The notes beneath the pieces were generated by a model. That model was not told the DNA's origin and searched no databases. It saw only the letters and a list, made by a program, of their open reading frames with translations. Positions 41,961-50,363 of a DNA stretch of 64,000 nt are shown piece by piece. This DNA is from an uncultured Faecalibacterium sp. GTDB lineage: Bacteria > Bacillota > Clostridia > Oscillospirales > Ruminococcaceae. Both the position numbers and the translations under genes were made by a program. Where the stretch lies: the NCBI GenBank assembly GCA_944385995.1, contig CALWZL010000005.1:1-64000 (forward strand), given 5' to 3'. Position 1 is the stretch's first letter. Each line of letters begins with the position of its first letter.

Positions 41961-43346
41961 ATGAACAGCAGCAATACCACCAAGCAGCTGGCCAGCAAAG
42001 CGGCTGTCATCTGCTATGGATTCGGCGATTTGGCGTCCCAGTTTGTCTGGACCTTCGTCGGCTCCTACCTGACCATTTTCTATACCGATATCGTGGGCCT
42101 TGCGCCCATCGCCGTCTCGGCCATCATGATGGGCGCCCGCATCTGGGACGCCATCAACGACCCCATGATGGGCGCCATTGCCGAGCGGACCCGCAGCCGC
42201 TGGGGCCGGTTCCGTCCGTACATTGCCTTTGGCTGCCCCTTCCTGGCGGTGATGTCGGTTCTGACGTTCACCCATCCGTTTGACGGCGGTTCCAGTGCAG
42301 GCGTGATCTGGGCGGCGGTTACCTACATCGTTGCAGGCATGCTGTACACCCTGGTCAACATTCCCTATGGTGCTTTGGCCGCTGTCATGACCGAGGATAC
42401 CAACCAGCGCAACCTGATTACCACTTCCCGCAACATCGGCATGAACCTGGGCATGGTCATCGTCAACGGCCTGTCTGCGACCCTGATGCTGAAATTCTCC
42501 GGCGAGGGCGCAGAAGTGGCCAACGGCAATGGCTATATGATGACCGCCGTGGTCTACGCCATCATTTCCATCCCGCTGTTCCTGCTGGTGTTTGCCACCT
42601 CCAAAGAGGTTGTCAAACCCATCGGCAAAGCCGGCAAGTTCTCCTTCAGCGAGACCATCGGCAACCTGGTCAAGAATAAGTACCTGATGATCATCACCCT
42701 GGTGATGGTGCTCCAGATGACCGCTTTCATGGGCCGCATCGCGGTGACTTCCTACTACGTCATTTACTGCCTGGGCTCCTTCACCATGATCGCCACCATC
42801 ATGACCATCCCTTCCATCGGCGCAATCATTGGTTCCTTCTTTGCCCCGGCTCTGGCCAAGAAGGTTGGCACCCGGAACGCACTGGCCGGCACCATGGCGG
42901 TTCAGGGCATCGGCCTGGTCATCATGTACCTGGCTCCCTTTGACAACATGACCATGGTTCTGGTGGGCGACTGGATCTTCGGTATCTTCAACGTCGGTTT
43001 TGCCTACTCCCTGTCGATGGTGGCGGACGCCGTCGATTACATGGACTGGAAGACCGGTGTCCGTACCGACGGTACTGCCTACGCCACCTACGGCCTGGCC
43101 ACCAAGTTCGGCAACGCCTTCGGCGGTTCCATCGGCGTTCTGCTGCTGGCCTCCTTCGGCTATGTGGCCAACGCACAGCAGACCCCCGAGGCTATGGCCG
43201 GCATCAACACGGTGGTCAACCTGATCCCTGCCATCATCTTCTTTCTGGGCGCTGCCGCCTGCCTGCTCTGGGACAAGAGCGATAAGGATATGGAGCAGCT
43301 TCGTGAAGAAGTGAAGGCCCGCAACAACACCAAAAAAGAAGACTGA
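41961..43346 (+). CDS. Glycoside-pentoside-hexuronide (GPH) family cation symporter
   Basis: A 461-residue secondary transporter with 12 predicted helices. It has the GPH hallmark 'YTDIVGLAPIAVSAIMMGARIWDAINDPMMG' (in part) followed by 'RTRSRWGRFRPYI', the cation/sugar-binding region between helices 2 and 3. ATG 41961 has AAAGGAGG about ten bases upstream. Related proteins import glycosides, pentosides or glucuronides with Na+ or H+. In this cluster the intact glycoside is the natural cargo (inferred), and the ABC importer downstream would add a second route. Confidence 0.9.
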   Translation: MNSSNTTKQLASKAAVICYGFGDLASQFVWTFVGSYLTIFYTDIVGLAPIAVSAIMMGARIWDAINDPMMGAIAERTRSRWGRFRPYIAFGCPFLAVMSVLTFTHPFDGGSSAGVIWAAVTYIVAGMLYTLVNIPYGALAAVMTEDTNQRNLITTSRNIGMNLGMVIVNGLSATLMLKFSGEGAEVANGNGYMMTAVVYAIISIPLFLLVFATSKEVVKPIGKAGKFSFSETIGNLVKNKYLMIITLVMVLQMTAFMGRIAVTSYYVIYCLGSFTMIATIMTIPSIGAIIGSFFAPALAKKVGTRNALAGTMAVQGIGLVIMYLAPFDNMTMVLVGDWIFGIFNVGFAYSLSMVADAVDYMDWKTGVRTDGTAYATYGLATKFGNAFGGSIGVLLLASFGYVANAQQTPEAMAGINTVVNLIPAIIFFLGAAACLLWDKSDKDMEQLREEVKARNNTKKED

Positions 43347-43374
43347 TACTTTTTAACATCGGCACTTCATGGGT

Positions 43375-43408
43375 CAGTAGCCTCCGGCTTTTTTGCCAGA
43401 GGCTACTG
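43375..43408 (+). other. Intercistronic hairpin with U-rich loop
   Basis: CAGTAGCCTC (43375-43384) with GAGGCTACTG (43399-43408), an inner GGC/GCC pair and a TTTTTT loop. There is no U tract after it, so it is probably a processing or stability element rather than a terminator. Confidence 0.5.
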
Positions 43409-43446
43409 GCATTGGAGTGGTATGTGGTCAAAAGGAGACATCTAGG

Positions 43447-44391
43447 ATGAAAACATATGCTTTTGGGATTGACCTGGGCGGAACCACCGTCAAGCTGGGT
43501 CTGTTCAAAACCAGCGGCGAACTGGTGGAAAAATGGGAGATTTCCAGCCGCACCGAAAATCATGGCGAGCACCTGCTGCCCGATATTGCCGGGGCTCTGC
43601 TGGACAAGCTGGCCGAGCGAAATATCCCGGTCAGCGAAGTGGAAGGGGCCGGCATGGGCGTCCCCGGGGCCGTGCTGCGGGACAGCTATGTGAAACCCTG
43701 CGTGAATCTGGATCAGTGGGGCGGCTTCGACGTGGCAGCAGAGATGGAAAAACTCTGCGGCTTCCCGGTGAAGATTCTGAACGACGCCAACGCGGCGGCC
43801 CTGGGTGAAATGGGCCATGGAAGTGGCAAGGGCTGCAAAAATATGGTGTTTGTCACCCTGGGCACCGGCGTGGGCGGCGGCATCGTGGTGGATGGCAAAC
43901 TGCTGGCCGGTGTCCACGGCGCCGGCGGCGAGATCGGACACATCAAGGTAGTGGAAGGGTCCGACCGGGTCTGCGGCTGCGGCAAAACCGGCTGCCTGGA
44001 ACAGTATGCCTCTGCCACCGGCATCGTCAAAAGCGCCAAGGAATTGCTGGCCGACCCGGAGGTGGAGACTGCCCTGCGGCAGTATGACCCTCTGACCTGC
44101 AAGGATATTTTTGACTGCGCCGCAAAAGGGGACAAGGCTGCCATCCAGCTGGCGGACGAAATGTGCCGCCTGCTGGGCAAGGCCCTGGCCAGCGTCTCCT
44201 GTGTCTGCGACCCCGAAGTGATCGTGGTGGGCGGCGGCGTGGCCCGGGCGGGCCAGCCTCTTCTGGATGGCATCCAGAAGGCATTCCGTCAATACGCCTT
44301 CCCGGCAGCAGAGGATACCGCCTTTGCCCTGGCTTCCCTGGGCAACGATGCGGGCATCTGCGGCGGGGTTCAGATGATTTTGACAAAATAA
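43447..44391 (+). CDS. ROK-family sugar kinase
   Basis: A 314-residue ROK protein without a DNA-binding domain, so a kinase (glucokinase-like). The phosphate loop is 'GIDLGGTTVKLGLF', the catalytic Asp lies in 'KILNDANAAALGE', and 'GGEIGHIKV' plus the zinc site 'CGCGKTGCLEQYASATG' are complete. ATG 43447 has AAAGGAG about ten bases upstream. It would phosphorylate glucose or the sugar regenerated after deglycosylation. Confidence 0.9.
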   Translation: MKTYAFGIDLGGTTVKLGLFKTSGELVEKWEISSRTENHGEHLLPDIAGALLDKLAERNIPVSEVEGAGMGVPGAVLRDSYVKPCVNLDQWGGFDVAAEMEKLCGFPVKILNDANAAALGEMGHGSGKGCKNMVFVTLGTGVGGGIVVDGKLLAGVHGAGGEIGHIKVVEGSDRVCGCGKTGCLEQYASATGIVKSAKELLADPEVETALRQYDPLTCKDIFDCAAKGDKAAIQLADEMCRLLGKALASVSCVCDPEVIVVGGGVARAGQPLLDGIQKAFRQYAFPAAEDTAFALASLGNDAGICGGVQMILTK

Positions 44392-44406
44392 GAGAGGAAG
44401 ATCACT

Positions 44407-45483
44407 ATGAAAAAATTTCTTGCGCTTGCGCTGAGCGCTGCACTGCTTTTGTCCGGCTGCGGCAGTTCCGCCAGCCAGAATACCGAAACCGCCGCTGAAG
44501 GCGGGTCTGGTGCCCATATCTATGTCCTGACCGCCGCCGAGGACCACGGCTGGACCGGTTCGGTGGCCACCTTCGCCAAGGAAAAGGCGGAGGAAGTCAA
44601 CGCTACCGGCACCTACACCGCCGAAGTCATCACGGCAGCTTCCTCGGCGGACCAGATCACCCAGATCGAGGACATCGTGGCCTCGGGCAAGGACAACATC
44701 GCCGTGGTGGTTCAGCCCCAGGACGACACCCTGGAATCGGCCATCCGCCAGCTGGTGAGCGCCGGGATTCCCTATGTGGCCTTTGACCGGATCATCGAGG
44801 GGGTAGCCGATACCGCCGTCACCAACGTCAAGGGCGACAACACCGGCATCGGTGCAGCCGCCGCGGCCTACTTTGTCAGCCAGGGCCTGACCCCCGGCGA
44901 GACGGTGTACGTCTATCAGGGCGATACTTCCTCGGTGACCACCCAGCGGGACGAAGGCTTCACCCAGTACCTCACCGGTGAGCTGGCCTACAATGGCGCG
45001 TACATCGCCGAGGAGTCCAAGTGGACCGAAGCAGACCTGGAAAACATCATCTTCTCGGGCGCCATGAACTGGAGCCGCAGCACCACCAAGACCTCCTTTG
45101 AATCCCTGATGAGCGACAGCACCAACGCCGGCATTCGGTGGATTTACACCGAGGATGACGAGCTGGCCATGGGCGTCCTGGAAGCCCTGGAAGGCGGCGG
45201 CATCGACGAGGCCACCAAAGAAGCTTTCCTGGCCAATAAACCGGTGATTACCGGCTGCGGCGGCCTGGATGAGCTGTACGAGATTCTCCGGGGCAACACC
45301 CATCAGGAGCTGTACAGCCAGCTGGGCGGGCTGATTTCGGTCACTTATTCGCCCTCCATGATCCAGACCGCCATCCAGGATATGGTGGACTCTCTGGACG
45401 GCAAAGAGGTGGAGCACGACCACGTGATCGCCTGTGAAATTGTTTCGGCGGAGAATGTCGCCGACTTTGAATCTTTCTCGTAA
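44407..45483 (+). CDS. Ribose-type sugar ABC transporter binding lipoprotein
   Basis: A 358-residue periplasmic-binding-protein type I (RbsB/MglB-like) lipoprotein. A short signal 'MKKFLALALSAALLLSGC' places the lipid-anchored Cys at 18. The family core 'IYVLTAAEDHGWTGSVATFAKEKAEE' (in part), 'ASGKDNIAVVVQPQDDT' and 'IPYVAFDRIIEG' follow. It captures a monosaccharide or small glycoside for the CUT2-type importer encoded next. It follows the ROK kinase by 15 bases and ends at a strong terminator. Confidence 0.92.
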   Translation: MKKFLALALSAALLLSGCGSSASQNTETAAEGGSGAHIYVLTAAEDHGWTGSVATFAKEKAEEVNATGTYTAEVITAASSADQITQIEDIVASGKDNIAVVVQPQDDTLESAIRQLVSAGIPYVAFDRIIEGVADTAVTNVKGDNTGIGAAAAAYFVSQGLTPGETVYVYQGDTSSVTTQRDEGFTQYLTGELAYNGAYIAEESKWTEADLENIIFSGAMNWSRSTTKTSFESLMSDSTNAGIRWIYTEDDELAMGVLEALEGGGIDEATKEAFLANKPVITGCGGLDELYEILRGNTHQELYSQLGGLISVTYSPSMIQTAIQDMVDSLDGKEVEHDHVIACEIVSAENVADFESFS

Positions 45484-45493
45484 GCCATTCTCT

Positions 45494-45532
45494 GGGGCGG
45501 AGCTTCTGCATTTCTCAGCTCCGCCCCTTTTT
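45494..45532 (+). terminator. Terminator between the binding-protein and ATPase genes
   Basis: Perfect 11-base arms GGGGCGGAGCT (45494-45504) and AGCTCCGCCCC (45517-45527), then TTTTT. Only 18 bases separate it from the next start codon, so read-through at low efficiency would give binding protein in excess. Confidence 0.88.
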
Positions 45533-45550
45533 GTTGACAGAGGTGATACG

Positions 45551-47050
45551 ATGTCTAAAACATTGCTGCGGATGACCGGCATCAGCAAATCCTTCTCCAG
45601 CGTGCGGGTCCTGCGGGAAGTGGATTTCACGGTGAACCGCGGAGAAATTCATGCCCTGCTGGGGGAGAACGGCGCGGGCAAATCCACCCTGATGAACATT
45701 CTCACCGGGGTGGTGACGCCGGATGCCGGCCGGGTGGAGTTTGATGGCAAGGTAATTGCCCCGCCCATCACAATTCCCAAAACAGAAGCGGCGGGGATTG
45801 CCTTCGTCCACCAGGAGCTGAACTTAATCAACGACCTGAAAGTCTACGAAAATATCTTTCTGACCCGGGAGCTGACGGGGCCCCTGGGCCGTCTGCGGAA
45901 AGGGGAGATGCGCCGCCAGACGGCGGAACTCTTCCAGCGGCTGGGGGTACAGATCGACCCGGATGCTCTGGTAAGCGGACTGAAAGCCAGCCAGAAGCAG
46001 CTGGTGGAAATCGCCCGTGCCCTGCACCGGAACGCAAAACTCATCATCCTGGACGAGCCCACCACCGCCCTGAACAACGAGGAAATTGCCCATCTGTTCG
46101 ATCTGCTGCGGAATCTGCGGCAGAAAGAGGGGACCTCCTTCATCTTCATTTCCCACAAGATGCCGGAGATCTTCGCCCTGGCCGACCGGTATACCGTGCT
46201 GCGGAATGGCGCGTTTGTGAAGGAAGGTCAAATTGCTGACACCACCCCTGCCGAGGTGACCAGCGCCATGGTGGGCCGGAGCCTGGCGGAAGGGGAGGCC
46301 TACAGCCCCCGGACGCTGGGAGAACCGGTGCTGGAACTGGACCATCTGTCGGGGCCGGGGTTCCACGACATCAGCCTGACGGTCCGCAAGGGGGAGATTC
46401 TGGGCCTGACCGGTTTGCAGGGCAGCGGCAGCACCGAACTGCTGCAATGCCTGTTTGGGGACCGGAGCTTCACGGCAGGGAAGGTCCGGGTGAAGGGAAA
46501 GGCTCTTCATCCAGGCCAAATCCACGCCGCCATGAAAACGGGACTCGGGATGCTGCCGGCCGACCGGAAGGAAAACAGCGTGGTGCCCGACCTGAATCTT
46601 TTGGAAAATATGGTGCTGGCCGGGTACAATCTGTCGGCCTGGCCGGTACGGGTCCATGCCAAAGAGGAGCGGGCCAGCTATCAGCAATACCAAAAGGAGC
46701 TGAACATCCGGGCGGCCAGTCCGGCCATGCCCATCACAGGGCTGTCCGGCGGCAACCAGCAGAAGGTTTTTCTGGCCCGATGGCTGGATACCGGCGCGGA
46801 CATCCTGCTGCTGGACAATCCCACCCAGGGGGTGGATGTGGGGGCCAAGGAGGAGATTTACCACCTGATTCTCCAGCTGGCCGCCCAGGGAAAGACGGTT
46901 TTGGTGAACACCCTGGAAATCCCCGAGCTGCGGCAGGTGGCGGACCGGTGCGCCGTCTTTTATGAAGGCGGGCTGGCAGCGGTGCTGCCCCACGAGGAAA
47001 TCGAGGCCAACCGGATTATGCTCTATTCGACCCATGCGATGGAGGAATAA
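45551..47050 (+). CDS. Ribose-type sugar ABC transporter ATPase (RbsA/MglA-like, two domains)
   Basis: A 499-residue double ATPase of the CUT2 class. Domain 1 is canonical: Walker A 'GENGAGKS' (38-45), signature and Walker B 'LIILDEPTTALNN', and 'FISHKMPEIF'. Domain 2 has the usual degenerate P-loop 'TGLQGSGSTEL', signature 'LSGGNQQKV' and 'LLLDNPTQGVDVGAKEEIY'. I chose ATG 45551 (GAGGTGA nine bases upstream); the open frame begins earlier, inside the binding-protein gene. One base separates it from the permease gene, so they are coupled. Confidence 0.93.
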   Translation: MSKTLLRMTGISKSFSSVRVLREVDFTVNRGEIHALLGENGAGKSTLMNILTGVVTPDAGRVEFDGKVIAPPITIPKTEAAGIAFVHQELNLINDLKVYENIFLTRELTGPLGRLRKGEMRRQTAELFQRLGVQIDPDALVSGLKASQKQLVEIARALHRNAKLIILDEPTTALNNEEIAHLFDLLRNLRQKEGTSFIFISHKMPEIFALADRYTVLRNGAFVKEGQIADTTPAEVTSAMVGRSLAEGEAYSPRTLGEPVLELDHLSGPGFHDISLTVRKGEILGLTGLQGSGSTELLQCLFGDRSFTAGKVRVKGKALHPGQIHAAMKTGLGMLPADRKENSVVPDLNLLENMVLAGYNLSAWPVRVHAKEERASYQQYQKELNIRAASPAMPITGLSGGNQQKVFLARWLDTGADILLLDNPTQGVDVGAKEEIYHLILQLAAQGKTVLVNTLEIPELRQVADRCAVFYEGGLAAVLPHEEIEANRIMLYSTHAMEE

Positions 47051-47051
47051 G

Positions 47052-48056
47052 ATGAAAAAGAAATGGACAGCCCTGTGGCGGGGCTATAGCTTTGCGGTCA
47101 TTTTTCTGGTGATTTTTGTATTTTACTTTGTGGTCAGCAACGGCCTGACCTGGGCCGGCATGACCAATATCCTGCGGCATTCGGCGGTGATCGGCCTCAT
47201 CGCCCTGGGCGCCGGCCTGGTCATTCTCACCGGTGAAATCGATTTGTCGGTGGGATCGATGCTGGCCTTTACGGCGGGCTTTTCGGTGGTGGTCTTCAAC
47301 GCCAGCCGTTCGGCTCTGGTGACCCTGGTGTTTGCGCTGGCCTGCGGCCTGGTCTGCGGCCTCATCAACGGCGTGCTGGTGGGCAGCGCCCGGATGCCCA
47401 GCTTCATCGTGACCCTGGCCACCATGTTGATTTACCGGTCGCTGGCCCAGTATTTCTGTCAGCAGCTGGACCCCTCTTTGACGGGCGGCGGCAATTCCCT
47501 TTACCGGATGAACCAGGAGATTGCCGGCTATGAGGCTATGTTCAATTTCGGCAACAGCAAGTTTTTGACCATCCCCAATGTGGGCTGGGTCCTGCTTGCC
47601 GTCACCGCCCTCTGTGTTTATCTGGCCACCTCGACAAGACCGGGCAAAAAATGGTATGCCATCGGCAGCAACGAGCGGGCCGCCCAGCTGGTGGGCATCC
47701 AGGTGCCCCGGGAGCGGACGGCAGTCTTTGGGCTGTGCGGCCTGCTGGTGGGACTGGCGTCCTTTTTGTGGATCTGCATGAACGGCAGCGCCGACCCCGC
47801 CACCAGCGGCAGCAGCTACGAGATGTACGCCATCGCGGCGGTGGTGCTGGGCGGCATCAGCATGTCGGGCGGCAAGGGCCGGATGATCGGCGTCCTCTTC
47901 GGCACCATGAGCTATACCGTTATCGACAAAATCATTGTGGCCCTCAAGATGGATTCCCTCATCAACGACACCATCAAGGGCGTCATCCTGATCGCCGCCA
48001 TCCTGGTCCAGACCGCCGGACCCCAGCTGCGGGAAAAATTCCGCCGCAAAATCTGA
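47052..48056 (+). CDS. Ribose-type sugar ABC transporter permease (RbsC-like)
   Basis: A 334-residue CUT2 permease with 8-10 predicted helices. It contains the family marker 'LGAGLVILTGEIDLSVGSMLAFTA' (in part), 'VCGLINGVLVG' and 'FIVTLATMLIYRSLAQ', and 'AAVVLGGISMSGGKGRMIG' near the end. The start, ATG 47052, follows GGAGG by seven bases and the ATPase stop by one. Only one permease gene is present, as expected since these work as homodimers. Last gene of the glycoside cluster. Confidence 0.92.
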   Translation: MKKKWTALWRGYSFAVIFLVIFVFYFVVSNGLTWAGMTNILRHSAVIGLIALGAGLVILTGEIDLSVGSMLAFTAGFSVVVFNASRSALVTLVFALACGLVCGLINGVLVGSARMPSFIVTLATMLIYRSLAQYFCQQLDPSLTGGGNSLYRMNQEIAGYEAMFNFGNSKFLTIPNVGWVLLAVTALCVYLATSTRPGKKWYAIGSNERAAQLVGIQVPRERTAVFGLCGLLVGLASFLWICMNGSADPATSGSSYEMYAIAAVVLGGISMSGGKGRMIGVLFGTMSYTVIDKIIVALKMDSLINDTIKGVILIAAILVQTAGPQLREKFRRKI

Positions 48057-48153
48057 CAAAACATCCTGCGCAGGCCCTTTGCCGGACCTGCGCATTTTGT
48101 GCATTCAAAGGGAAAAACGCCAATAAAAAGAATCCATGGCAGGCAAAACAAAA

Positions 48154-48189
48154 CATCCGCAAAACCTCAAGGTTTTGCGGATGTTTTTT
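48154..48189. terminator. Bidirectional terminator shared by the permease and tRNA-Ser genes
   Basis: Perfect 13-base arms CATCCGCAAAACC (48154-48166) and GGTTTTGCGGATG (48171-48183), a TCAA loop, TTTTTTG on the right and, read leftwards, TTTTGTTTTG. It ends the tRNA transcript directly after its CCA. Confidence 0.9.
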
Positions 48190-48279
48190 GGCGGAAAGAT
48201 GGGGATTCGAACCCCAGAACGCTTTTACACGTTACACGATTTCCAGTCGTGCGCCTTAGACCAACTCAGCCATCTTTCC
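48189..48279 (-). tRNA. tRNA-Ser (anticodon GGA)
   Basis: Read on the minus strand, acceptor GGAAAGA (from 48279) pairs with TCTTTCC. The D-arm block is 'GGCTGAGTTGGTCTAAGGC'. The anticodon stem is CACGA / TCGTG with loop CTGGAAA (GGA). A long variable arm of class II type follows, then the T-arm 'GGGGTTCGAATCCCC'. Discriminator G is followed by an encoded CCA (48191-48189). It reads UCC/UCU serine codons. Confidence 0.95.
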
Positions 48280-48335
48280 ACATATTCTTTTTTGTCTGCC
48301 GCTCTGTGTTTGCCGTGTCTCGTGAGCGCTCCACT

Positions 48336-48364
48336 ATAATACCTGAATTGCCGGGTTTTGTCAA
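48336..48364 (-). promoter_or_regulatory. Promoter of tRNA-Ser
   Basis: Minus strand: TTGACA (complement 48359-48364), a 17-base spacer, TATTAT (complement 48336-48341). It lies about 57 bases upstream of the mature 5' end. Confidence 0.8.
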
Positions 48365-48398
48365 GGGTTTTTTGAAAAAATTTTTGGATCTTTTGATC

Positions 48399-48427
48399 TT
48401 GACGCAGGGAGGCGCTGGGCGTATCAT
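48399..48427 (+). promoter_or_regulatory. Promoter of the alpha-hydroxy-acid oxidising enzyme gene
   Basis: TTGACG (48399-48404), a 17-base spacer, TATCAT (48422-48427), about 60 bases before the ATG. It is divergent from the tRNA promoter. Confidence 0.8.
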
Positions 48428-48487
48428 GGAATCAGATACAAGACGAGCGGCCCGGCCGCCCGGAATGGTCATAAAGGAGGATGTTCC

Positions 48488-49513
48488 ATGACGTATACGG
48501 ATGTTCTGAACAATGCCCGGCAGTGCCTGGGTGAAACCTGCAAAGCCTGCCCGATCTGCAACGGTGTCGCCTGCAGGAATCGCATTCCCGGCCCGGGCGC
48601 CAAAGGGGTGGGAGACACTGCCATTCGCAACTATGAAAAGTGGGCCGAGATCCGGCTGAATATGGACACGCTGTGCGAAGGAGGCGGGCAGGATACCACC
48701 TGTGAACTGTTTGGACGGACATTCCGGTATCCGTTCTTTGCAGGGCCGGTAGGCGCAGTGAATCTCCACTACTCCGAGGCCTACAACGATATGACCTACA
48801 ATGATGTGCTGGTCCGTGCCTGCGCGGCCAACGGAATTGCGGCCTTTACCGGTGACGGCACCGATCCCAACGTCATGGAGATGGCCACCCGTGCCATCGG
48901 CGCGGCGGGGGGATGCGGCGTTCCCACCGTCAAGCCCTGGGATATCAACACCATCCGTGCCAAGATGGAGCTGGCGCGTGCCAGCGATTGCTTTGCGGTG
49001 GCCATGGACGTGGATGCTGCCGGTCTGCCCTTTTTGAAAAACCGCAATCCGCCGGCTGGCAGCAAGAGTGTAGCAGAGCTGCGGGAGATTGTAGGAATTC
49101 TGAACAAGCCCTTCATTGTGAAAGGCGTGATGACCGTCAAAGGCGCTCTCAAGGCGCAGGAAGCCGGCGCTGCGGCTATTGTTGTGTCCAACCATGGTGG
49201 TCGTGTTCTGGACCAGTGCCCCGCAACCGCTGAAGTCCTGCCCGAAATCACTGCGGCCCTCCACGGCAGCAATATGGCGGTTCTGGTGGACGGCGGTATC
49301 CGCACTGGTACCGATGTCTTTAAGGCGCTGGCGCTGGGCGCCAAGGGCGTTTTGATTGCCCGTCCCTTTGTCACGGCCGTCTATGGCGGCGGAGAAGAAG
49401 GCGTCCGCCTCTATATTGAGAAGCTCGCCGGCGAGCTGGCCGATGCCATGCAGATGTGCGGCGCTCATACGCTGGCCGACATTACCCCGGATATGGTCCG
49501 AATCTGCAAGTAA
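48488..49513 (+). CDS. FMN-dependent alpha-hydroxy-acid oxidising protein with N-terminal Cys cluster
   Basis: A 341-residue TIM-barrel flavoenzyme of the lactate/glycolate oxidase family, oxidising 2-hydroxy acids. FMN and catalytic residues are visible: K213 ('IVKGVM'), the catalytic His H237 and Arg in 'SNHGGRVLD', and 'VDGGIRTGTDVFKALALGA'. The N-terminus has C18-x2-C21-x2-C24-x4-C29 ('CKACPICNGVACR'), a ferredoxin-like pattern that ordinary oxidases lack and that recurs in anaerobe versions. It may hold an Fe-S cluster so that electrons leave by a carrier rather than O2 (inferred). AAAGGAGG lies nine bases upstream, and the gene is monocistronic with its own promoter and terminator. Confidence 0.87.
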   Translation: MTYTDVLNNARQCLGETCKACPICNGVACRNRIPGPGAKGVGDTAIRNYEKWAEIRLNMDTLCEGGGQDTTCELFGRTFRYPFFAGPVGAVNLHYSEAYNDMTYNDVLVRACAANGIAAFTGDGTDPNVMEMATRAIGAAGGCGVPTVKPWDINTIRAKMELARASDCFAVAMDVDAAGLPFLKNRNPPAGSKSVAELREIVGILNKPFIVKGVMTVKGALKAQEAGAAAIVVSNHGGRVLDQCPATAEVLPEITAALHGSNMAVLVDGGIRTGTDVFKALALGAKGVLIARPFVTAVYGGGEEGVRLYIEKLAGELADAMQMCGAHTLADITPDMVRICK

Positions 49514-49537
49514 CCCCTCAACCAGCTGTATGGATAT

Positions 49538-49573
49538 GGCCGCTGCACAGTGCCGACTGTGCAGCGGCCTTTT
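49538..49573 (+). terminator. Terminator of the alpha-hydroxy-acid oxidising enzyme gene
   Basis: Perfect 14-base arms GGCCGCTGCACAGT (49538-49551) and ACTGTGCAGCGGCC (49556-49569), then TTTT. Confidence 0.9.
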
Positions 49574-49623
49574 GATGCAGCATCGGTGGAGCCCCTGCTC
49601 ACGGCTCAAATCAGGAAAAAGCA

Positions 49624-49683
49624 AAAAAGACCTCCCGGCCCGTTGGAATTGCGTCTGGATGCAATTCGGTGGAACCGGGAGGT
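49624..49683 (-). terminator. Terminator of the leftward pgmB transcript
   Basis: On the minus strand ACCTCCCGG pairs with CCGGGAGGT (plus-strand arms 49630-49638 and 49675-49683), with an inner GGAATTGC/GCAATTC stem, then CTTTTTTGC. Confidence 0.85.
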
Positions 49684-49706
49684 TTTGCGTGGATGGGATA
49701 GCCGTG

Positions 49707-50351
49707 TCAGTCAGCTGCAATCTGTTTGATCTCGCAGAAAGAAGACATGTTGTAGTCGCCTGCGCCGGCCTGGGAGGCATCGCCCACACAGGCCACTTCA
49801 AATCCGCCCGCGTGGCCGGCCTGTGCACCCGAGACGGCATCCTCGACCACCAGACAGTCAGAAGGGGCGAAGCCCAGCATTTCGGCGGCCTTGAGGAAAA
49901 CTTCCGGGTCAGGCTTGGAGTGGGTGATGTTGTTGCCGTCGCTGACCACGTCGAAGTAGCTGCCCAGACCCAGCTGACCCAGGATGAACCGGGTGTTTTT
50001 GCTGGAGGACCCAATGGCGAGTTTCAGACCCTCGGCCCGCAGTGCGTCCAGGGTGTCCTTGACTTCAGACGACAGGTCGGCGGGGGACAGCTGATGGAGG
50101 CTTTCCCGGTAGAAATCATTTTTCTGGGTGGCAAGCTCCACCTTCTTTTCCTCGCTCAGGGCCGGACCGTGGTACTGTTCGAGGATGATCTCCAGACTTT
50201 CCATCCGGGAGACACCCCGCAGGCGGTTGTTGATGGTGCGATCAAAATAGATTCCCATGCTGTCGGCCATCTTTTTCCATGCCTGGTAGTGGTATTCGTC
50301 GGTGGAGCAGATGACACCGTCCAGATCGAAAATAACTGCTTTGTACTTCAT
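49707..50351 (-). CDS. pgmB: Beta-phosphoglucomutase
   Basis: A 214-residue HAD-superfamily mutase, beta-glucose-1-phosphate to glucose-6-phosphate. Nucleophile D9 and acid/base D11 lie in 'FDLDGVICSTDEYHYQAW'. The cap 'NRLRGVSRMESLEIIL' is the beta-PGM type, 'IGSSSKNTRFIL' is motif II, and 'VVEDAVSGAQAGHAGG' holds the late acidic motif. It is the natural partner of the GH65 phosphorylase upstream in this locus, whose product is beta-glucose-1-phosphate. It lies 12 bases after the GH13 gene and is last in the leftward transcript. Confidence 0.93.
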   Translation of the reverse strand: MKYKAVIFDLDGVICSTDEYHYQAWKKMADSMGIYFDRTINNRLRGVSRMESLEIILEQYHGPALSEEKKVELATQKNDFYRESLHQLSPADLSSEVKDTLDALRAEGLKLAIGSSSKNTRFILGQLGLGSYFDVVSDGNNITHSKPDPEVFLKAAEMLGFAPSDCLVVEDAVSGAQAGHAGGFEVACVGDASQAGAGDYNMSSFCEIKQIAAD

Positions 50352-50363
50352 TGTGGTTTCTCC

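Noticed and set aside
42988..45630. A minus-strand frame of 798 codons across the kinase and binding-protein genes
   Set aside because: It crosses several clear plus-strand genes, their ribosome sites and a strong terminator.
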